A stretch of DNA of 64,000 bases from Micromonospora musae (GCF_003626635.1 NZ_RAZT01000010.1:1-64000); one strand, 5' to 3'; positions 16,955 to 27,400 are shown, counted from the first letter of the stretch. Notes: generated from the letters alone by a model not told the origin. Numbers and translations: made by a program.

Positions 16955-17761
16955 GTGGTGTCTGCCCTGGACGGTGCCGCGCGCCGTACCCGGCGATGGT
17001 CCTGGGTGGTCCTGCCCCTCGCACTGGCCGGGGTGCTCGTCCCCGACCCGGCCTCCGCGCACCCGTTCGGCGCTCCACAAAGGATCGACGTCGCCGGTGA
17101 CGGCGACCACGGCGTACGGGTCCACTGGATCGTCGGCGGAACCGACGACCTCACCATGCTCGGCATCGCCCTCGGCGTGCTCGGCGAGGACCGGGTGCTG
17201 CTCGACGGCGCCGTCACCTACGAACCCGCCGACGCCCGAGCGCTCGGCGAGGCCCCCGAGTTCGCCACGTACCTGACCGACCGCATCGCGGTGACCCAGG
17301 ATGGGCAACCCTGCACCGGCGCGGTCGACGTCGCCGACGACCTCGCGGCCGACGGGGCCGAGGTGCTCTTCACCTGCCCCGCGCCGGTGAGCACGGTGAC
17401 CGTGACGTCCCGGATGCTCACCGACCTGCACGAGGCGTACCGGACCTTCGCCAGCGGCCCCGACGGGCAGAAGGCGGTCTACGACGGCGCCCACGAGTCG
17501 GCGGACTGGCGCCTGCCCGCGGGCAGCGCCACCGGCCCCCGCGCCCCGTCGACCCGGACCACCCCCGCCACGGCCACGGACCGCAGCGCCCGACAGCTCC
17601 TGCTCATCGGGGCCGTCCTGCTCGCCGCGGCCGCCGCCGTCACCGGCGCCTTCTGGTACCGCCGCCGGCGCCTGCGCCGCGCCGCCCGCGACCGCACCTC
17701 AGCCACCACCAGTGCCGACCCGGCACAACGAGAAAACCCCCAACCGAAGGAGATGTCGTGA
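16955..17761 (+). CDS. Secreted, C-terminally membrane-anchored protein, unknown
   Basis: The 268-residue product has an N-terminal signal peptide (RRWSWVVLPLALAGVLV, cleavage near ASAHP), an extracellular domain of about 150 residues and a C-terminal membrane helix (RQLLLIGAVLLAAAAAVTGA, near residues 210-230) followed by Arg-rich cytoplasmic residues. The mature N-terminus HPFG and the His/Asp-rich beginning are reminiscent of metal-handling surface proteins, but this is weak. Start is GTG 16955 (or 16958) with GAGGG upstream. Its stop overlaps the GTG start of the metallophosphoesterase gene, so the two are translationally coupled. Confidence 0.7.
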   Translation: MVSALDGAARRTRRWSWVVLPLALAGVLVPDPASAHPFGAPQRIDVAGDGDHGVRVHWIVGGTDDLTMLGIALGVLGEDRVLLDGAVTYEPADARALGEAPEFATYLTDRIAVTQDGQPCTGAVDVADDLAADGAEVLFTCPAPVSTVTVTSRMLTDLHEAYRTFASGPDGQKAVYDGAHESADWRLPAGSATGPRAPSTRTTPATATDRSARQLLLIGAVLLAAAAAVTGAFWYRRRRLRRAARDRTSATTSADPAQRENPQPKEMS

Positions 17762-20700
17762 CCACACGACTGGATCCGATAGCCCGGGGGTGGCGCCGCT
17801 TCGGCGTGACCGCCCTCGGGCTCGTACTCGCGGGCAGCACCCTCATGCTGCCCGCCCGGGACGCGCTGACCGCACCCGTCAGCGTGGCGACCAACGCCGT
17901 CACGGTGCCCGCCGCCGACGTGCTCGACGTCGCCTTCACCGGCGGCGCCGCCACCGACCGGGCGCAGGGCCTCGCCGCCACCACCTGGGGCGCGCCCAGC
18001 TACACCACCGACGCGACAGTCGGTCACGACACCCTGAAGGTGGACGGCGTCGACGACGCGGTCTCCTTCGACCTCACCGACCAGTGGGGCAAGTTCTCCA
18101 CCGGCTTCGCCATCGAGTGCGTCTTCCGGGTCGACACCACGATGCCGGTGAGCGGCGAGAAGGACCTCTGCTCCGACAAGGAGGGCGGCGGCTTCTCGAT
18201 CTACGTCAACGCCGGCAACCTCGGCACCATGGCGCACATCGGTGGCGGCTACAAGTCGGTGCTGACCCCGATCACCGGTAACCGCTGGTACCACAGCGTC
18301 TCCGTCTGGGACGGGCAGACGCTGCGCCTCTACCTCAACGGCCAGCTCGCCGGCTCCACCGCCGCCACCGGCGCCCTCACCCTGCCGGCCGCGACCGCCC
18401 GCCGGTTCGTCATCGGCGCCGACGCCGCCCCCACCGGCATCGGCCAGGTCGCCCCGCCGTCCTCCTTCGCCGGCAGCAAGGTCTGGAGCCAGGCGCTGGA
18501 CGCCGCGCAGGCCGCCGAGCTGGCGTCGGCGTACGGCCTGAAGCCGCCGGTGCCGGTCGCCGACGTCCTCGACGTCGACTTCGCCGACGGCACCCCGAAG
18601 GACGACGCGCAGAACCTCGCCGTCACCACCGTCGGCGAGCCGGTCATCGCCCAGGACCCGGCGGTGAAGGTGCCCGTCGCGTCCTTCGACGGCGCCAACG
18701 ACGCCTACGCCTACGCGATGGGCGACGCGCAGTGGTCGAAGATCCGCGACAAGGTCACCATCGAGTGCACCTTCAAGGACAACGGCACCCTGCCCAACTC
18801 CGGTGAGCACTCGGTCTGCTCGGAGAAGGAGACCGGCGGGTACTCGATCGTCGTGTACGGCGACAAGCTGACCTTCGCCGTCTACGCCAACGGCGCCTAC
18901 CGCAACGCCCAGGTGCAGATTTCCTCCGGCCGCTGGTACCACGCCGTCGGCACCTGGGACGGCGCGACCGCCCGCCTGTACGTCGACGGCGCGCTGGCCG
19001 CCTCCGTCGCCGCGCCGGCCCCGCTCGGCCTGCCCGGCGGCGCCGCCCGTAACTCCTTCTACGTCGGCGCCGACTCGGTCAACCAGTTCTGGGCGCCCGT
19101 GACGGTGCGCAACGCCCGCATCTTCGCCCGGGTCCTCACCCTGGACGACGTGCAGGCCCTCAACGCCGCGGCGCTCGGCGACGTCCGGGACGCCGGCGTG
19201 GAGGTCACCTCGACCGTGCCCGCCGAGGGCGCCCACCTCAGCCGCCCGACCGAGCTGCAGGTCACCGTCAAGAACCAGGGCAACGCCACCGGCTGGAGCT
19301 ACCTGCTCGACGGCGCGCCCGTCCAGGTCGGCCAGGAGATCGGCGCCGGCCTGAAGTCCGGCAACCACACCCTGACGATCTCGGCGACCGACGTCTTCGG
19401 CAAGGCCGTCACCAAGACCGTCCGGTTCACCTCCGACGCCATCCCCACCGGCGGCGGCACCGACGTCGGCCAGGGCAAGGGCCGGGTCACCCTCTCGGCG
19501 ATCGCCAACAACCCCGACGGCGGGGAGGTGACCACCACCTTCAAGCAGGCCACCCCGAGCGTCCCGGCCGGCGGCTTCCAGGGCGTCGTCCCGGTCATGC
19601 CCGCCACGCTGGACTTCTCGTACACCGAGGGCGGCCAGATCGGCGCGGCCCCGCGCCCCGACGGCAACCTGGCGAAGAGCCCGTCAACCGGCAACATCCC
19701 GTTCCAGCGGTACGACGTGCAGGTGCCGGCCTCCGGCGCGGCGCGCCAGATCCTGTGGAGCGGCGTCGTCGACCCCGAGCGGGCCGTCACCCTCTTCGCG
19801 TGGAACCCGACGGCTCAGGCGTGGACCGAGCTGGCCACCGCGCGCGGCCAGGCCGAAGGCGACACCGCGCTGAAGGCCGCCGTCCGGCCCGAGCTGGTCG
19901 ACAACGGCAATGTGCACGTCCTGGTGGTCGGTGAGGACCCGTTCGCCGACGACCTCGCCCCGCGCGACGGCTCCGCCAACGACCCGGCGAACCGGGACCA
20001 CTTCGACGACCCGAAGTCGTACGACTTCTCGCTGGCCCACTTCACCGACACCCAGTACCTCGCCGAGGGTGCGGCCGGCGGCACGTACGACGACTTCGAC
20101 GGCGTCGACGAGCCCACCGACAAGATGACCATGGAGGAGCGGGCGCTCTGGCAGAAGTCCTACCAGGACACCACGAAGTGGCTCGCCGACAACGCCGCCG
20201 GCAAGAAGATCGCGTACACCGCGCACACCGGTGACGTCATCGAGAACGACTACTCCGACCCGCTCGCCAAGGACTCCAGCGGCAACCTGCTCTACCCGGG
20301 CCTCGACGAGCAGGTCACCCGGGAGTTCCAGTTCACCTCCGAGGCGCAGCGGACCCTCGACGAGGCCGGCGTCGTCAACCAGGTGATCGCCGGTAACCAC
20401 GACAACCAGGGCGGCAACGAGACCGGCCCGACGTCCCGCTTCAACAAGTACTACGGCCCCGAGCGGTACTACGAGGGCGCGAAGAAGTGGCCGGCCGGGT
20501 CGAAGGCGTCGTACCACGCGTGGGACGAGACCGCCGACGCCGCGGGTAACACGGTCACCCCGGGCAAGGACAACCAGAACAACTACGTCCTCTTCTCCTC
20601 CGGCGGGCTCGACTTCGTGGCCGTGGGCCTCTCCTACGGCGTCACCCAGGCCGAGGCCGACTGGGCCAGCTCGATCTTCCAGCGGTACAACGACCGCAAC

Positions 20701-21963
20701 GGCATCCTGCTGACCCACGCCTACCTGGCACCGTCGACGACGCCGGACGGCCGTGGGGCGAACTTCTCCACCGACGGCTCCCGGGCCTTCTCGACCATCG
20801 TCCAGTCCAACCCGAACGTGTTCCTGGTCCTCGCCGGCCACGAGCACGGCGTCGGCACCAACCTGAAGACCGGCGTCGGCGTGACCGTGTCGCACGACGT
20901 GGTCGAGCTGCTCGCGGACTACCAGTTCTACAAGATGACCGCGGGCGAGCTGTGGCCGGAGAAGGTCGACGCCAACGGCAACCTCGACCTCAACGGCGAC
21001 GGCACCGTCGACCACAAGTCGACCGACCTGCTCCAGTTCGGCGCCAGCTTCCTGCGGCTGCTGCAGATCGACGTCGACCGGGCCGAGATGAGCATCGACA
21101 CCTACTCGCCGATGCTCAACAACTTCGGCGCCACCGAGTACGACGACCGCAAGCGCTACAACGGCGCCGAGGACAACATGGTGCTGCCGATCGACCTGTC
21201 CAGCCGGACCACCAGCTTCGGCACGGACAGCCTGGTCGTCGTCACCCCGACCGACACCGTCATCGGTTCGGCCACCGCCAAGTCGGGCTGGCCCGCCAGC
21301 GTCGAGTGGAAGGGCCTCACCGAGGGCGAGCTCTACGCCTGGACCAGCACCAGCCACACCGGCGACGGTGACCAGGTCGGCTCCGCCGACCAGTTCGGCG
21401 GCGTCTTCCTCGCCACCGCGGCCGGCACCGACGTCACCGCGCCGGTGCTGGCCGTCCCCGCCTCGACCACGATCGAGCAGGACACGACCTTCGACCCGCT
21501 CGCCGGAGTCAAGGCCGTGGACAACACCGACGGCGACGTCACCGACCGGATCCAGGTCGTCGGCACCGTCGACACCATGACCCCGGGCAGCTACCCGCTG
21601 ACCTACCTGGTCTCCGACACCAACGGCAACCAGGCGGTCGCCAACCGCGTGGTCACCGTGACGAAGGCCCCGGTCGACACCCGGATCAAGACGACGGTAC
21701 GCGCCGACGACGTGACAGCCACCTGGCGCAAGAACGTCAAGCTGACCGCCACCGTCAAGCCCAACTCGGCGACCGGCCCCGTGCAGTTCCTCATCGGTGA
21801 GGACGTGCTCTGCGAGGCCAAGCTGAAGAAGGGCGTCGCGACATGTGAGGTCGACCGGCTGCCCCGGCCCGGCAAGCACACCGTCCGGGTGGTGTACGGC
21901 GGCGACAAGCAGCACGCCCCGTCGTACACCGAGTTCACCCTGAAGGTGGTCGAGCGCCGGTAA
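17758..21963 (+). CDS. Large secreted LamG/metallophosphoesterase multidomain protein
   Basis: A 1401-residue exported protein. After a signal peptide (FGVTALGLVLAGSTLMLPA) come two LamG-like jellyroll domains (about residues 50-255 and 265-475, with the paired strings NRWYHSVSVWDGQTLRLYLN and GRWYHAVGTWDGATARLYVD). An Ig-like segment follows near 490-555. The calcineurin-type phosphoesterase domain spans about 755-1130; metal ligands are seen in HFTDTQ, HTGDVIEND, AGNHDNQGG, LTHAYL and AGHEHG. Two C-terminal Ig-like domains follow (about 1234-1302 and 1310-1400). It probably hydrolyses a phosphoester outside the cell while the LamG modules bind glycans. GTG start overlaps the upstream gene. 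Confidence 0.9.
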   Translation: MTTRLDPIARGWRRFGVTALGLVLAGSTLMLPARDALTAPVSVATNAVTVPAADVLDVAFTGGAATDRAQGLAATTWGAPSYTTDATVGHDTLKVDGVDDAVSFDLTDQWGKFSTGFAIECVFRVDTTMPVSGEKDLCSDKEGGGFSIYVNAGNLGTMAHIGGGYKSVLTPITGNRWYHSVSVWDGQTLRLYLNGQLAGSTAATGALTLPAATARRFVIGADAAPTGIGQVAPPSSFAGSKVWSQALDAAQAAELASAYGLKPPVPVADVLDVDFADGTPKDDAQNLAVTTVGEPVIAQDPAVKVPVASFDGANDAYAYAMGDAQWSKIRDKVTIECTFKDNGTLPNSGEHSVCSEKETGGYSIVVYGDKLTFAVYANGAYRNAQVQISSGRWYHAVGTWDGATARLYVDGALAASVAAPAPLGLPGGAARNSFYVGADSVNQFWAPVTVRNARIFARVLTLDDVQALNAAALGDVRDAGVEVTSTVPAEGAHLSRPTELQVTVKNQGNATGWSYLLDGAPVQVGQEIGAGLKSGNHTLTISATDVFGKAVTKTVRFTSDAIPTGGGTDVGQGKGRVTLSAIANNPDGGEVTTTFKQATPSVPAGGFQGVVPVMPATLDFSYTEGGQIGAAPRPDGNLAKSPSTGNIPFQRYDVQVPASGAARQILWSGVVDPERAVTLFAWNPTAQAWTELATARGQAEGDTALKAAVRPELVDNGNVHVLVVGEDPFADDLAPRDGSANDPANRDHFDDPKSYDFSLAHFTDTQYLAEGAAGGTYDDFDGVDEPTDKMTMEERALWQKSYQDTTKWLADNAAGKKIAYTAHTGDVIENDYSDPLAKDSSGNLLYPGLDEQVTREFQFTSEAQRTLDEAGVVNQVIAGNHDNQGGNETGPTSRFNKYYGPERYYEGAKKWPAGSKASYHAWDETADAAGNTVTPGKDNQNNYVLFSSGGLDFVAVGLSYGVTQAEADWASSIFQRYNDRNGILLTHAYLAPSTTPDGRGANFSTDGSRAFSTIVQSNPNVFLVLAGHEHGVGTNLKTGVGVTVSHDVVELLADYQFYKMTAGELWPEKVDANGNLDLNGDGTVDHKSTDLLQFGASFLRLLQIDVDRAEMSIDTYSPMLNNFGATEYDDRKRYNGAEDNMVLPIDLSSRTTSFGTDSLVVVTPTDTVIGSATAKSGWPASVEWKGLTEGELYAWTSTSHTGDGDQVGSADQFGGVFLATAAGTDVTAPVLAVPASTTIEQDTTFDPLAGVKAVDNTDGDVTDRIQVVGTVDTMTPGSYPLTYLVSDTNGNQAVANRVVTVTKAPVDTRIKTTVRADDVTATWRKNVKLTATVKPNSATGPVQFLIGEDVLCEAKLKKGVATCEVDRLPRPGKHTVRVVYGGDKQHAPSYTEFTLKVVERR

Positions 21964-21987
21964 CCGACCGAGCGTTCTAACCCCTGA

Positions 21988-22017
21988 GCGGGGCCGGTCC
22001 GGAAGGGCCGGCCCCGC
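21988..22017 (+). terminator. Terminator hairpin after the phosphoesterase gene
   Basis: GCGGGGCCGG (21988-21997) pairs perfectly with CCGGCCCCGC (22008-22017), with the loop partly pairing further. It also marks the left border of the defence-rich region. Confidence 0.85.
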
Positions 22018-22114
22018 GTCTCGTTGTCGGGTCTCAGGCCGGCGGATACCGGGTGTTGTGACTTGCTGCCGTTCCGACACGCCGTGGATAAGCGAGCCGA
22101 GTGATCGCGAGATC

Positions 22115-22132
22115 CATAGCATTGATGCTATG
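22115..22132. promoter_or_regulatory. Operator palindrome over the toxin start codon
   Basis: CATAGCATTGATGCTATG is an inverted repeat with 8-bp perfect arms around a central TG. The right arm contains the ATG of the toxin gene. Binding of the downstream HTH antitoxin here would block both transcription and translation initiation, the usual autoregulation of HigBA-like modules. Confidence 0.7.
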
Positions 22133-22483
22133 GGCTGGGGTAGGGTTGAGCTGGAACCAGAGGTCCGAGATTGGTTGGAGGGGTTGCCGGGCGAGCACTT
22201 CGCGCGGGCCGCCTTCTACATCGATCTGCTTGCCGGCCGCGGCGTCTTGCTCGACGAGCCGTACACCAAGCAGCTCGATGGGAAGCTGCGAGAACTGCGG
22301 TTCTACCTGGAGCGCGACCAGGTGCGTGTGACGTACTGGATCGCCTCCGACCGGAGGATCATCTTGCTGACGGTGTTCCGGAAAACCCGGGCTCGGGAGG
22401 ACCGCGAGATCGAACGGGCTCGCCGGGCGTTGGAGCGGTGCATCGCCGAGCGGCATACCGTGATCGAGGGGGCAGAGCGATGA
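22130..22483 (+). CDS. HigB/RelE-superfamily toxin (phage Gp49-like)
   Basis: The 117-residue basic protein has the Gp49-like pattern: VRDWLEGLPGEHFARAAFYI, then KQLDGKLRELRFYLERDQVR, VTYWIASDRRIILLTVFRKT and a helical end of alternating Arg/Glu. Family members are ribosome-dependent mRNA interferases. The ATG at 22130 sits in the palindromic operator. The gene order toxin then antitoxin, with a 4-bp overlap into an XRE-type gene, is the standard HigBA arrangement. The Arg and Lys residues in the central strand fit RNA binding, but activity is not shown. Confidence 0.85.
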   Translation: MGWGRVELEPEVRDWLEGLPGEHFARAAFYIDLLAGRGVLLDEPYTKQLDGKLRELRFYLERDQVRVTYWIASDRRIILLTVFRKTRAREDREIERARRALERCIAERHTVIEGAER

Positions 22484-22779
22484 GTGACCGCGTTGACTGG
22501 AACGACCTCCGGGAACGTCGGATGGCCGAGCCGGGCGTCGCCGAGGCGTACGAAGCGACACGCATCGCCTTTGAGCTCGGTCAGGAGGTGCGCCACCTGC
22601 GGGAGCACAACGGATGGAGTCAGAGCCAGTTGGCGCATGCCGCGGGCATGACACAGTCAGCGGTCGCCCGGTTCGAGGCCGGCGGCACCGTTCCCACCTT
22701 GGCTGTTCTCGAACGACTGGCTCGAGCGCTGGACCGGAAGTTGGATGTGCGGTTCTCGCCTCGCCCCGAGGCTGCCTGA
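22480..22779 (+). CDS. HigA-type XRE antitoxin
   Basis: A 99-residue protein with a Cro/C1 helix-turn-helix: WSQSQLAHAAGMTQSAVARF followed by EAGGTVPTLAVLERLARALD (about residues 45-85). The N-terminal helices (MAEPGVAEAYEATRIAFELG) would cover the toxin. It starts inside the stop codon of the toxin gene. It should neutralise the toxin and repress the operon through the palindrome at 22115-22132. Confidence 0.88.
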   Translation: MSDRVDWNDLRERRMAEPGVAEAYEATRIAFELGQEVRHLREHNGWSQSQLAHAAGMTQSAVARFEAGGTVPTLAVLERLARALDRKLDVRFSPRPEAA

Positions 22780-22980
22780 TCCGAGGGTAGGCGTCGCTGT
22801 TGGGTCGCGCCGGGGCGACGGACGGGATGTTGGCCGCCGAACAGCGGACCTATGTACGACACAGGTACCGAGCCACTGTCGAACGACACCGGGCTCCCGC
22901 TCCGCCTCGCCACGCCCTGAGCCACAGCACCGGTCACGAGCGACAAAAGCCTGTCGCGGTGGGTGCCGAGGACGAGCCGA

Positions 22981-23433
22981 TCAGGTCGGCGGATACAGGT
23001 GTACTCGCACCTCGGGCAGGTCGGCGAGCGCGGCCTCGATGAGAGGTCGGACGTCGGCCCAGTCGAGGCTGCCGTTGCCGCAGCCCAGCGCCGGCACCGC
23101 CACCGAGGTGATGCGGTGCTCGCGGAGGACGCGTACCAGGTCGGCAAGGCCCGCGGTGACGTCGGCCAGCTGCGACCGTGAGCGCCAGTGGCGCTTCGTC
23201 GGGAAGTTGATGACGTATCGGTGCCGGCCGGGAACACCCGAGTCGTACACGAACACCTGCCCGAGGCGGACGGTGCCGGCGGCGCACGCGGCGCGGTAGA
23301 CAGCGTAGTTCGCGGGATACGCCCGCTTGAACGCCAGCGCGATGCCCTTGCCCATCACACCGACGGTGTTGACAGCATTGACGAGAGCCTCAGCGTCCGC
23401 GTCGAGCAGGTTGCCATGGCGGATCATGATCAC
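22981..23433 (-). CDS. Orphan macro-domain protein, DarG N-terminal-like
   Basis: A 150-residue stand-alone macro domain. It carries ALVNAVNTVGVMGKGIALAF, YVINFPTK ending at Lys80, and VAVPALGCGNGSLDW. These match the ADP-ribosyl-hydrolase half of DarG antitoxins, including the lysine used by DarG to remove ADP-ribose from thymidine. By eye it is roughly 70 percent identical over its whole length to the first 150 residues of the DarG at 27868-28947, but it has no C-terminal toxin-binding domain and no DarT beside it. It may be a solitary DNA de-ADP-ribosylating enzyme or a broken antitoxin. Confidence 0.85.
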   Translation of the reverse strand: MIMIRHGNLLDADAEALVNAVNTVGVMGKGIALAFKRAYPANYAVYRAACAAGTVRLGQVFVYDSGVPGRHRYVINFPTKRHWRSRSQLADVTAGLADLVRVLREHRITSVAVPALGCGNGSLDWADVRPLIEAALADLPEVRVHLYPPT

Positions 23434-23620
23434 GGTCTCGTGGTATCAGCCGGGTCCGACATGCTCTTGCCTGCTCGGCACCGACGACGAACCGGTTCGC
23501 GGCAGCCGGGCCTCAGCTGGGCATCGCGGCGGATTGGGGACCACGGCGAGTACGTGGGTTGTGGGAGCATGGTCCGTCCGTCCGTTGTGCACGGTTTCGA
23601 TCCCGCTGGGAGACAGTCTC

Positions 23621-24427
23621 GTGGCAGACACCGCCCCGCCCGCCGTCACCGACCAGATCTCGACGATCGACACCAGCGTGCCGCACTCCGCGCGCATCTG
23701 GAACTACTGGCTGGGCGGCAAGGACAACTTCGAAGCCGACCGGATGGCCGGCGACCAGGTCCGCGCCATCTTCCCGGCGATGGTCGAGACCGCCCGGCAG
23801 TCGCGGGCGTTCCTGACCCGCGCCGTACGCTTCCTCGCCGGCGAGGCCGGCATCCGGCAGTTCCTCGACCTCGGCACGGGCCTGCCCACCGCTGACAACA
23901 CTCACCAGGTGGCCCAGCGGGTCCGACCGGACAGCCGCGTCGTCTACGTCGACAACGATCCGATGGTGCTCGCCCACGCCCGCGCGCTGCTTGTCGGCGC
24001 GCCCGAGGGCCAGACGAAGTACCTGCACGCCGACCTGCGCGACCCCGATGTAGTCCTGCGCCAGGCCGCCGAGTACCTCGACTTTACGCAGCCCGTCGCC
24101 GTGCTGCTGTTCGGCGTCATGGGCCACATCGGCGATGACGACCAGGTCGTCCCCATCATCCGTACGCTGCTCGCCGCCGTACCCTCCGGCAGCTACCTAG
24201 CCCTGTCCGACGGCACCGACACCAGCAAGGAGGTCGTCGAGTCACACCGGCAGTACAACGAGAGCGGCGCGATGCCCTACCACCTGCGCAGCCCCGACCG
24301 GATCTCGCGATTCTTTGCGGGCCTGGAACTGGTAGAGCCCGGCCTGGTGCCGTTCACGCAGTGGCGGTCCGACGGTGGAGGCGCGCCCGCCGTGGACGGG
24401 TACGGAGCGGTCGCCCGCAAGCCTTAG
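23621..24427 (+). CDS. SAM-dependent methyltransferase, DUF574 family
   Basis: The 268-residue protein is of the actinomycete-specific S-adenosylmethionine methyltransferase family (DUF574). It shows PHSARIWNYWLGGKDNFEAD near the N-terminus, the SAM-binding loop FLDLGTGLPTADNTHQVAQR, and VVYVDNDPMVLAHARALL. The methyl acceptor is not known for this family, which is abundant in these genomes. I use the GTG at 23621, which has GGGAGA 7 nt upstream and starts right before the conserved region. It ends 29 bp from the convergent helicase gene. Whether it belongs functionally to the defence island is unclear. Confidence 0.85.
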   Translation: MADTAPPAVTDQISTIDTSVPHSARIWNYWLGGKDNFEADRMAGDQVRAIFPAMVETARQSRAFLTRAVRFLAGEAGIRQFLDLGTGLPTADNTHQVAQRVRPDSRVVYVDNDPMVLAHARALLVGAPEGQTKYLHADLRDPDVVLRQAAEYLDFTQPVAVLLFGVMGHIGDDDQVVPIIRTLLAAVPSGSYLALSDGTDTSKEVVESHRQYNESGAMPYHLRSPDRISRFFAGLELVEPGLVPFTQWRSDGGGAPAVDGYGAVARKP

Positions 24428-24456
24428 GCGGCCGACCCTGCTCACAGCATGACGGC

Positions 24457-27400
24457 TCAGGCGGCGATCGCTCGGGCAGCGGCGTACATGTCGGCAGGTA
24501 GTGCGTGCTGCATCCGCCACAGAATGCGCATCGGGCGGTCGCCGATGTGCGACTCGTACGTCATCGGTCCGGCATACATGTACGGCGGGGCACCGAGGTT
24601 GCCGTCGGCCACCTTTGTCTCCCGAACGAACAGGTGCACCGTCGACCCGAGCTTTTCGTGGTTGATGTATCGCTGGCCGGTCGCTGAGGTGGATGACGTC
24701 GTGCTCTGCGACTCCCACTGGAAGAGTGTTTCGGTGATCGCCCGGTCGGCGTACATCGTCGTGGGGGAGTAGTGCTGCTCAGACTTCACGAGCGTTACGA
24801 AGAAAAGGTCAGCCTGCTCGTTCGGCAGCCACTTCACGCCCTCCCGCAGCGAACCCGGGTTCGGCATGCCAAAGGCTGCGCAGGCCTCGTTGCGGGTGTA
24901 CTGGGCGTGCACGTGCAGCGGCACCTCGCCAAGGCGGACCGGCTCGGTAACCCGGTGAATACGCCGCCGCAGTACTGCGGCGACCTGGCGCAACTCCTCA
25001 CAGCGCACCGCGTCTTGCTGGAGCCGGTTTAGCCGGTCCTGCTGCTCGGCGAGGGGCACGTTAGGCCCCCAGAAGCTGAAGTGGAGCATGTCCAGCAGCC
25101 GGTTCGCCTCGGGCCCCGCGCTGGTCGTTGCCTGCTTCCACAGTGCCAGTCGGTCGAGGTCGTCCGTGTGCAGCATGCGGCCGATCGCCCGGCCCAGCTC
25201 GCGGTCATCCGGCCCCGGCATTGAGGTATCCACTCCGGCAAGTCGCCGTAGGCCGGTCCACCCGTCCAGCGTCGCCGACCGGTAGACGTCCTCGATCTCC
25301 AAACCCGTGTGCTGCAAGAACTCGGCGAGCGTGACGTCCCCAAGCTGGCGAAGCTCAGCCACCATGCTGTTCTTCGACCCAGGAAGCGCCCGCTTCAAGT
25401 TGTCGAGCACAACGTCCTTCGCTACTCGGTCCAGCTCGATGTGGCATCCACTCGGCAGCGTCGGGAAGTCCTGCTCAATAGCGTCGCGCACCTCCCGGCG
25501 GCTGATACCGGTCAGCGCCCTCCATCGGAGGTCAAATCGGAAATCGGCGTGCTGCCCACCGATGAAGTCGAGCACAGTCAGGCAGGGCTTGTCGTCGTCC
25601 AGGCGCAGACCACGGCCGAGCTGCTGCAGAAAGATGGTGGCGCTCTCGGTGGGCCGCAGCAGGAAGATGGTGTCGACCATCGGCAGGTCGACACCCTCGT
25701 TGAATAGGTCGACCGTGAAGAGCACGCGCAGCGCGCCGGCCTTGAAGTCACGGATCAAGCCCTGCTGCACCGGCCGGTCGACCTTCGAGGTGATCGCGAC
25801 GGACGGCACGCCATGCCGGGTGAAGAAGTCTGCCATGAACTCGGCGTGGCCGATGCTTACGCAGAAGCCGAGTGCCCGCATCCGGCTCGCGTCGACCTTG
25901 TCCTGGGCGGCCCGCAGCACCATCCGTGCCCGTGCCTGGTTACCGGTGTAGAGGCCATCCAGCTCCGTCGGGTCGTAGCCCTGCCCTCGCTTCCAGTGCA
26001 GCTGCGACAGGTCCACGTCATCGTGCAGCCCGAAGTAATGGAACGGCGCCAACAACTGCCGTTCCAGCGCCTCCCGCAGGTGCAACTCCACGGCCGCCTG
26101 ACCGTCGAACCACCGCCGCACGTCGCCGCCGTCGGTCCGGTCGGGGGTGGCGGTCAGCCCCAGGAGTACGCCGGGCTGCAACCGCTCCAACAACCGCGCG
26201 TACGTCGGCGCCTCGGCATGGTGGAACTCGTCCACGATCACCATGTCGAACCGCTCGGGGTCAATCTCCTGCCGCCGCAGTGACTGGATCGAGGCGAACA
26301 CGTGCCGCCAGTCCTTCGGCTTGTCCCCGGCCACCAACGTCTCACCGAAGCTGCCGTCGCCCATCACCTGCCGGAACGTCGACCGGCTCTGCCGCAGAAT
26401 CTGCTGCTGATGCGCGACGAACAGCAGCGAATCAACCTTTTTGTCGCGGACCAGTCGCCGGTAGTCCAACGCCGCCACCACGGTCTTGCCGGTGCCCGTC
26501 GCCATGACAACGAGATTGCGCCAGCGGCCGTGCACCCGCCGCTCCGCGTCCAGGTCGGCCAGGATCTCTGCCTGATACGGGTACGGCCGCACATCCAGGT
26601 TGGGGATCTCGGTTGGTGCCTCGTCGGCGCGCTCGCCCCTCAGCGCATACCTCAGTCGCTCGCCGTCAGCCGACGGGTCGTATGGCTCGAACGCCGGGTC
26701 GTTCCAGTAGTCCTCGAATGTGGCGTCGAACGTGTCGATGACGTGCGGTTGCTCGACGTTCGAAATCCGCACATTCCACTCCACCCCGTCGACCAGCGCC
26801 GACTTGGACAGGTTCGACGAGCCGACGTACGCGGTGGTCATGCCGTTGTTACGGCGGAACAGCCACGCCTTGGCATGCAGACGCGTGGTCCTGGTCTCGT
26901 AGGAGATCTTGATGTCGGCGCCGAGTTCAGCGAGCCGCTCTAGGGCCCGCTGGTCGGTGGCGCCCATGTAGGTGGTGGTGACCACCCGGAGGCGGCCGCC
27001 GCGGGCGATTAGGTCGCGGATAGCCGGCTCGATGAGGCGCAGGCCGTACCACTTGATGAACGCGCAGAGCAGGTCAACGGAGTCGGCCGAGGCCATCTCG
27101 TAGGTGACCTCGTGGCCGATGCGTGGCTGGTGACGGCCGTTGACCAGTAGTGCGCCGGTTGAGAGCGGTGTGGTGGGGCGTATCGGGAAGGTGGGAGCGG
27201 CCGGCGGCGTCGGTGGGGCCGCGATGGCGTGCAGGATGTGCTCGGCGTTGGCGATCTGATCCTGCGCGGTCGAGGCCTGCGGGCTCAGCGCACCGATGGC
27301 TTCGGCAATGCGGTTAGCAAGCTGGACCTGGCGACGAAGTTTGTCATCGCCGCCGGTCACGGCCTGCAGGGCGCGCTGGGCGATGGCAGCGATGTAACTG

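Noticed and set aside
19684..22122. Antisense open frame of 812 codons opposite the phosphoesterase
   Set aside because: Composition is extremely Val/Gly/Asp/Arg-biased, no start signal, and the sense strand has a clear multidomain protein.
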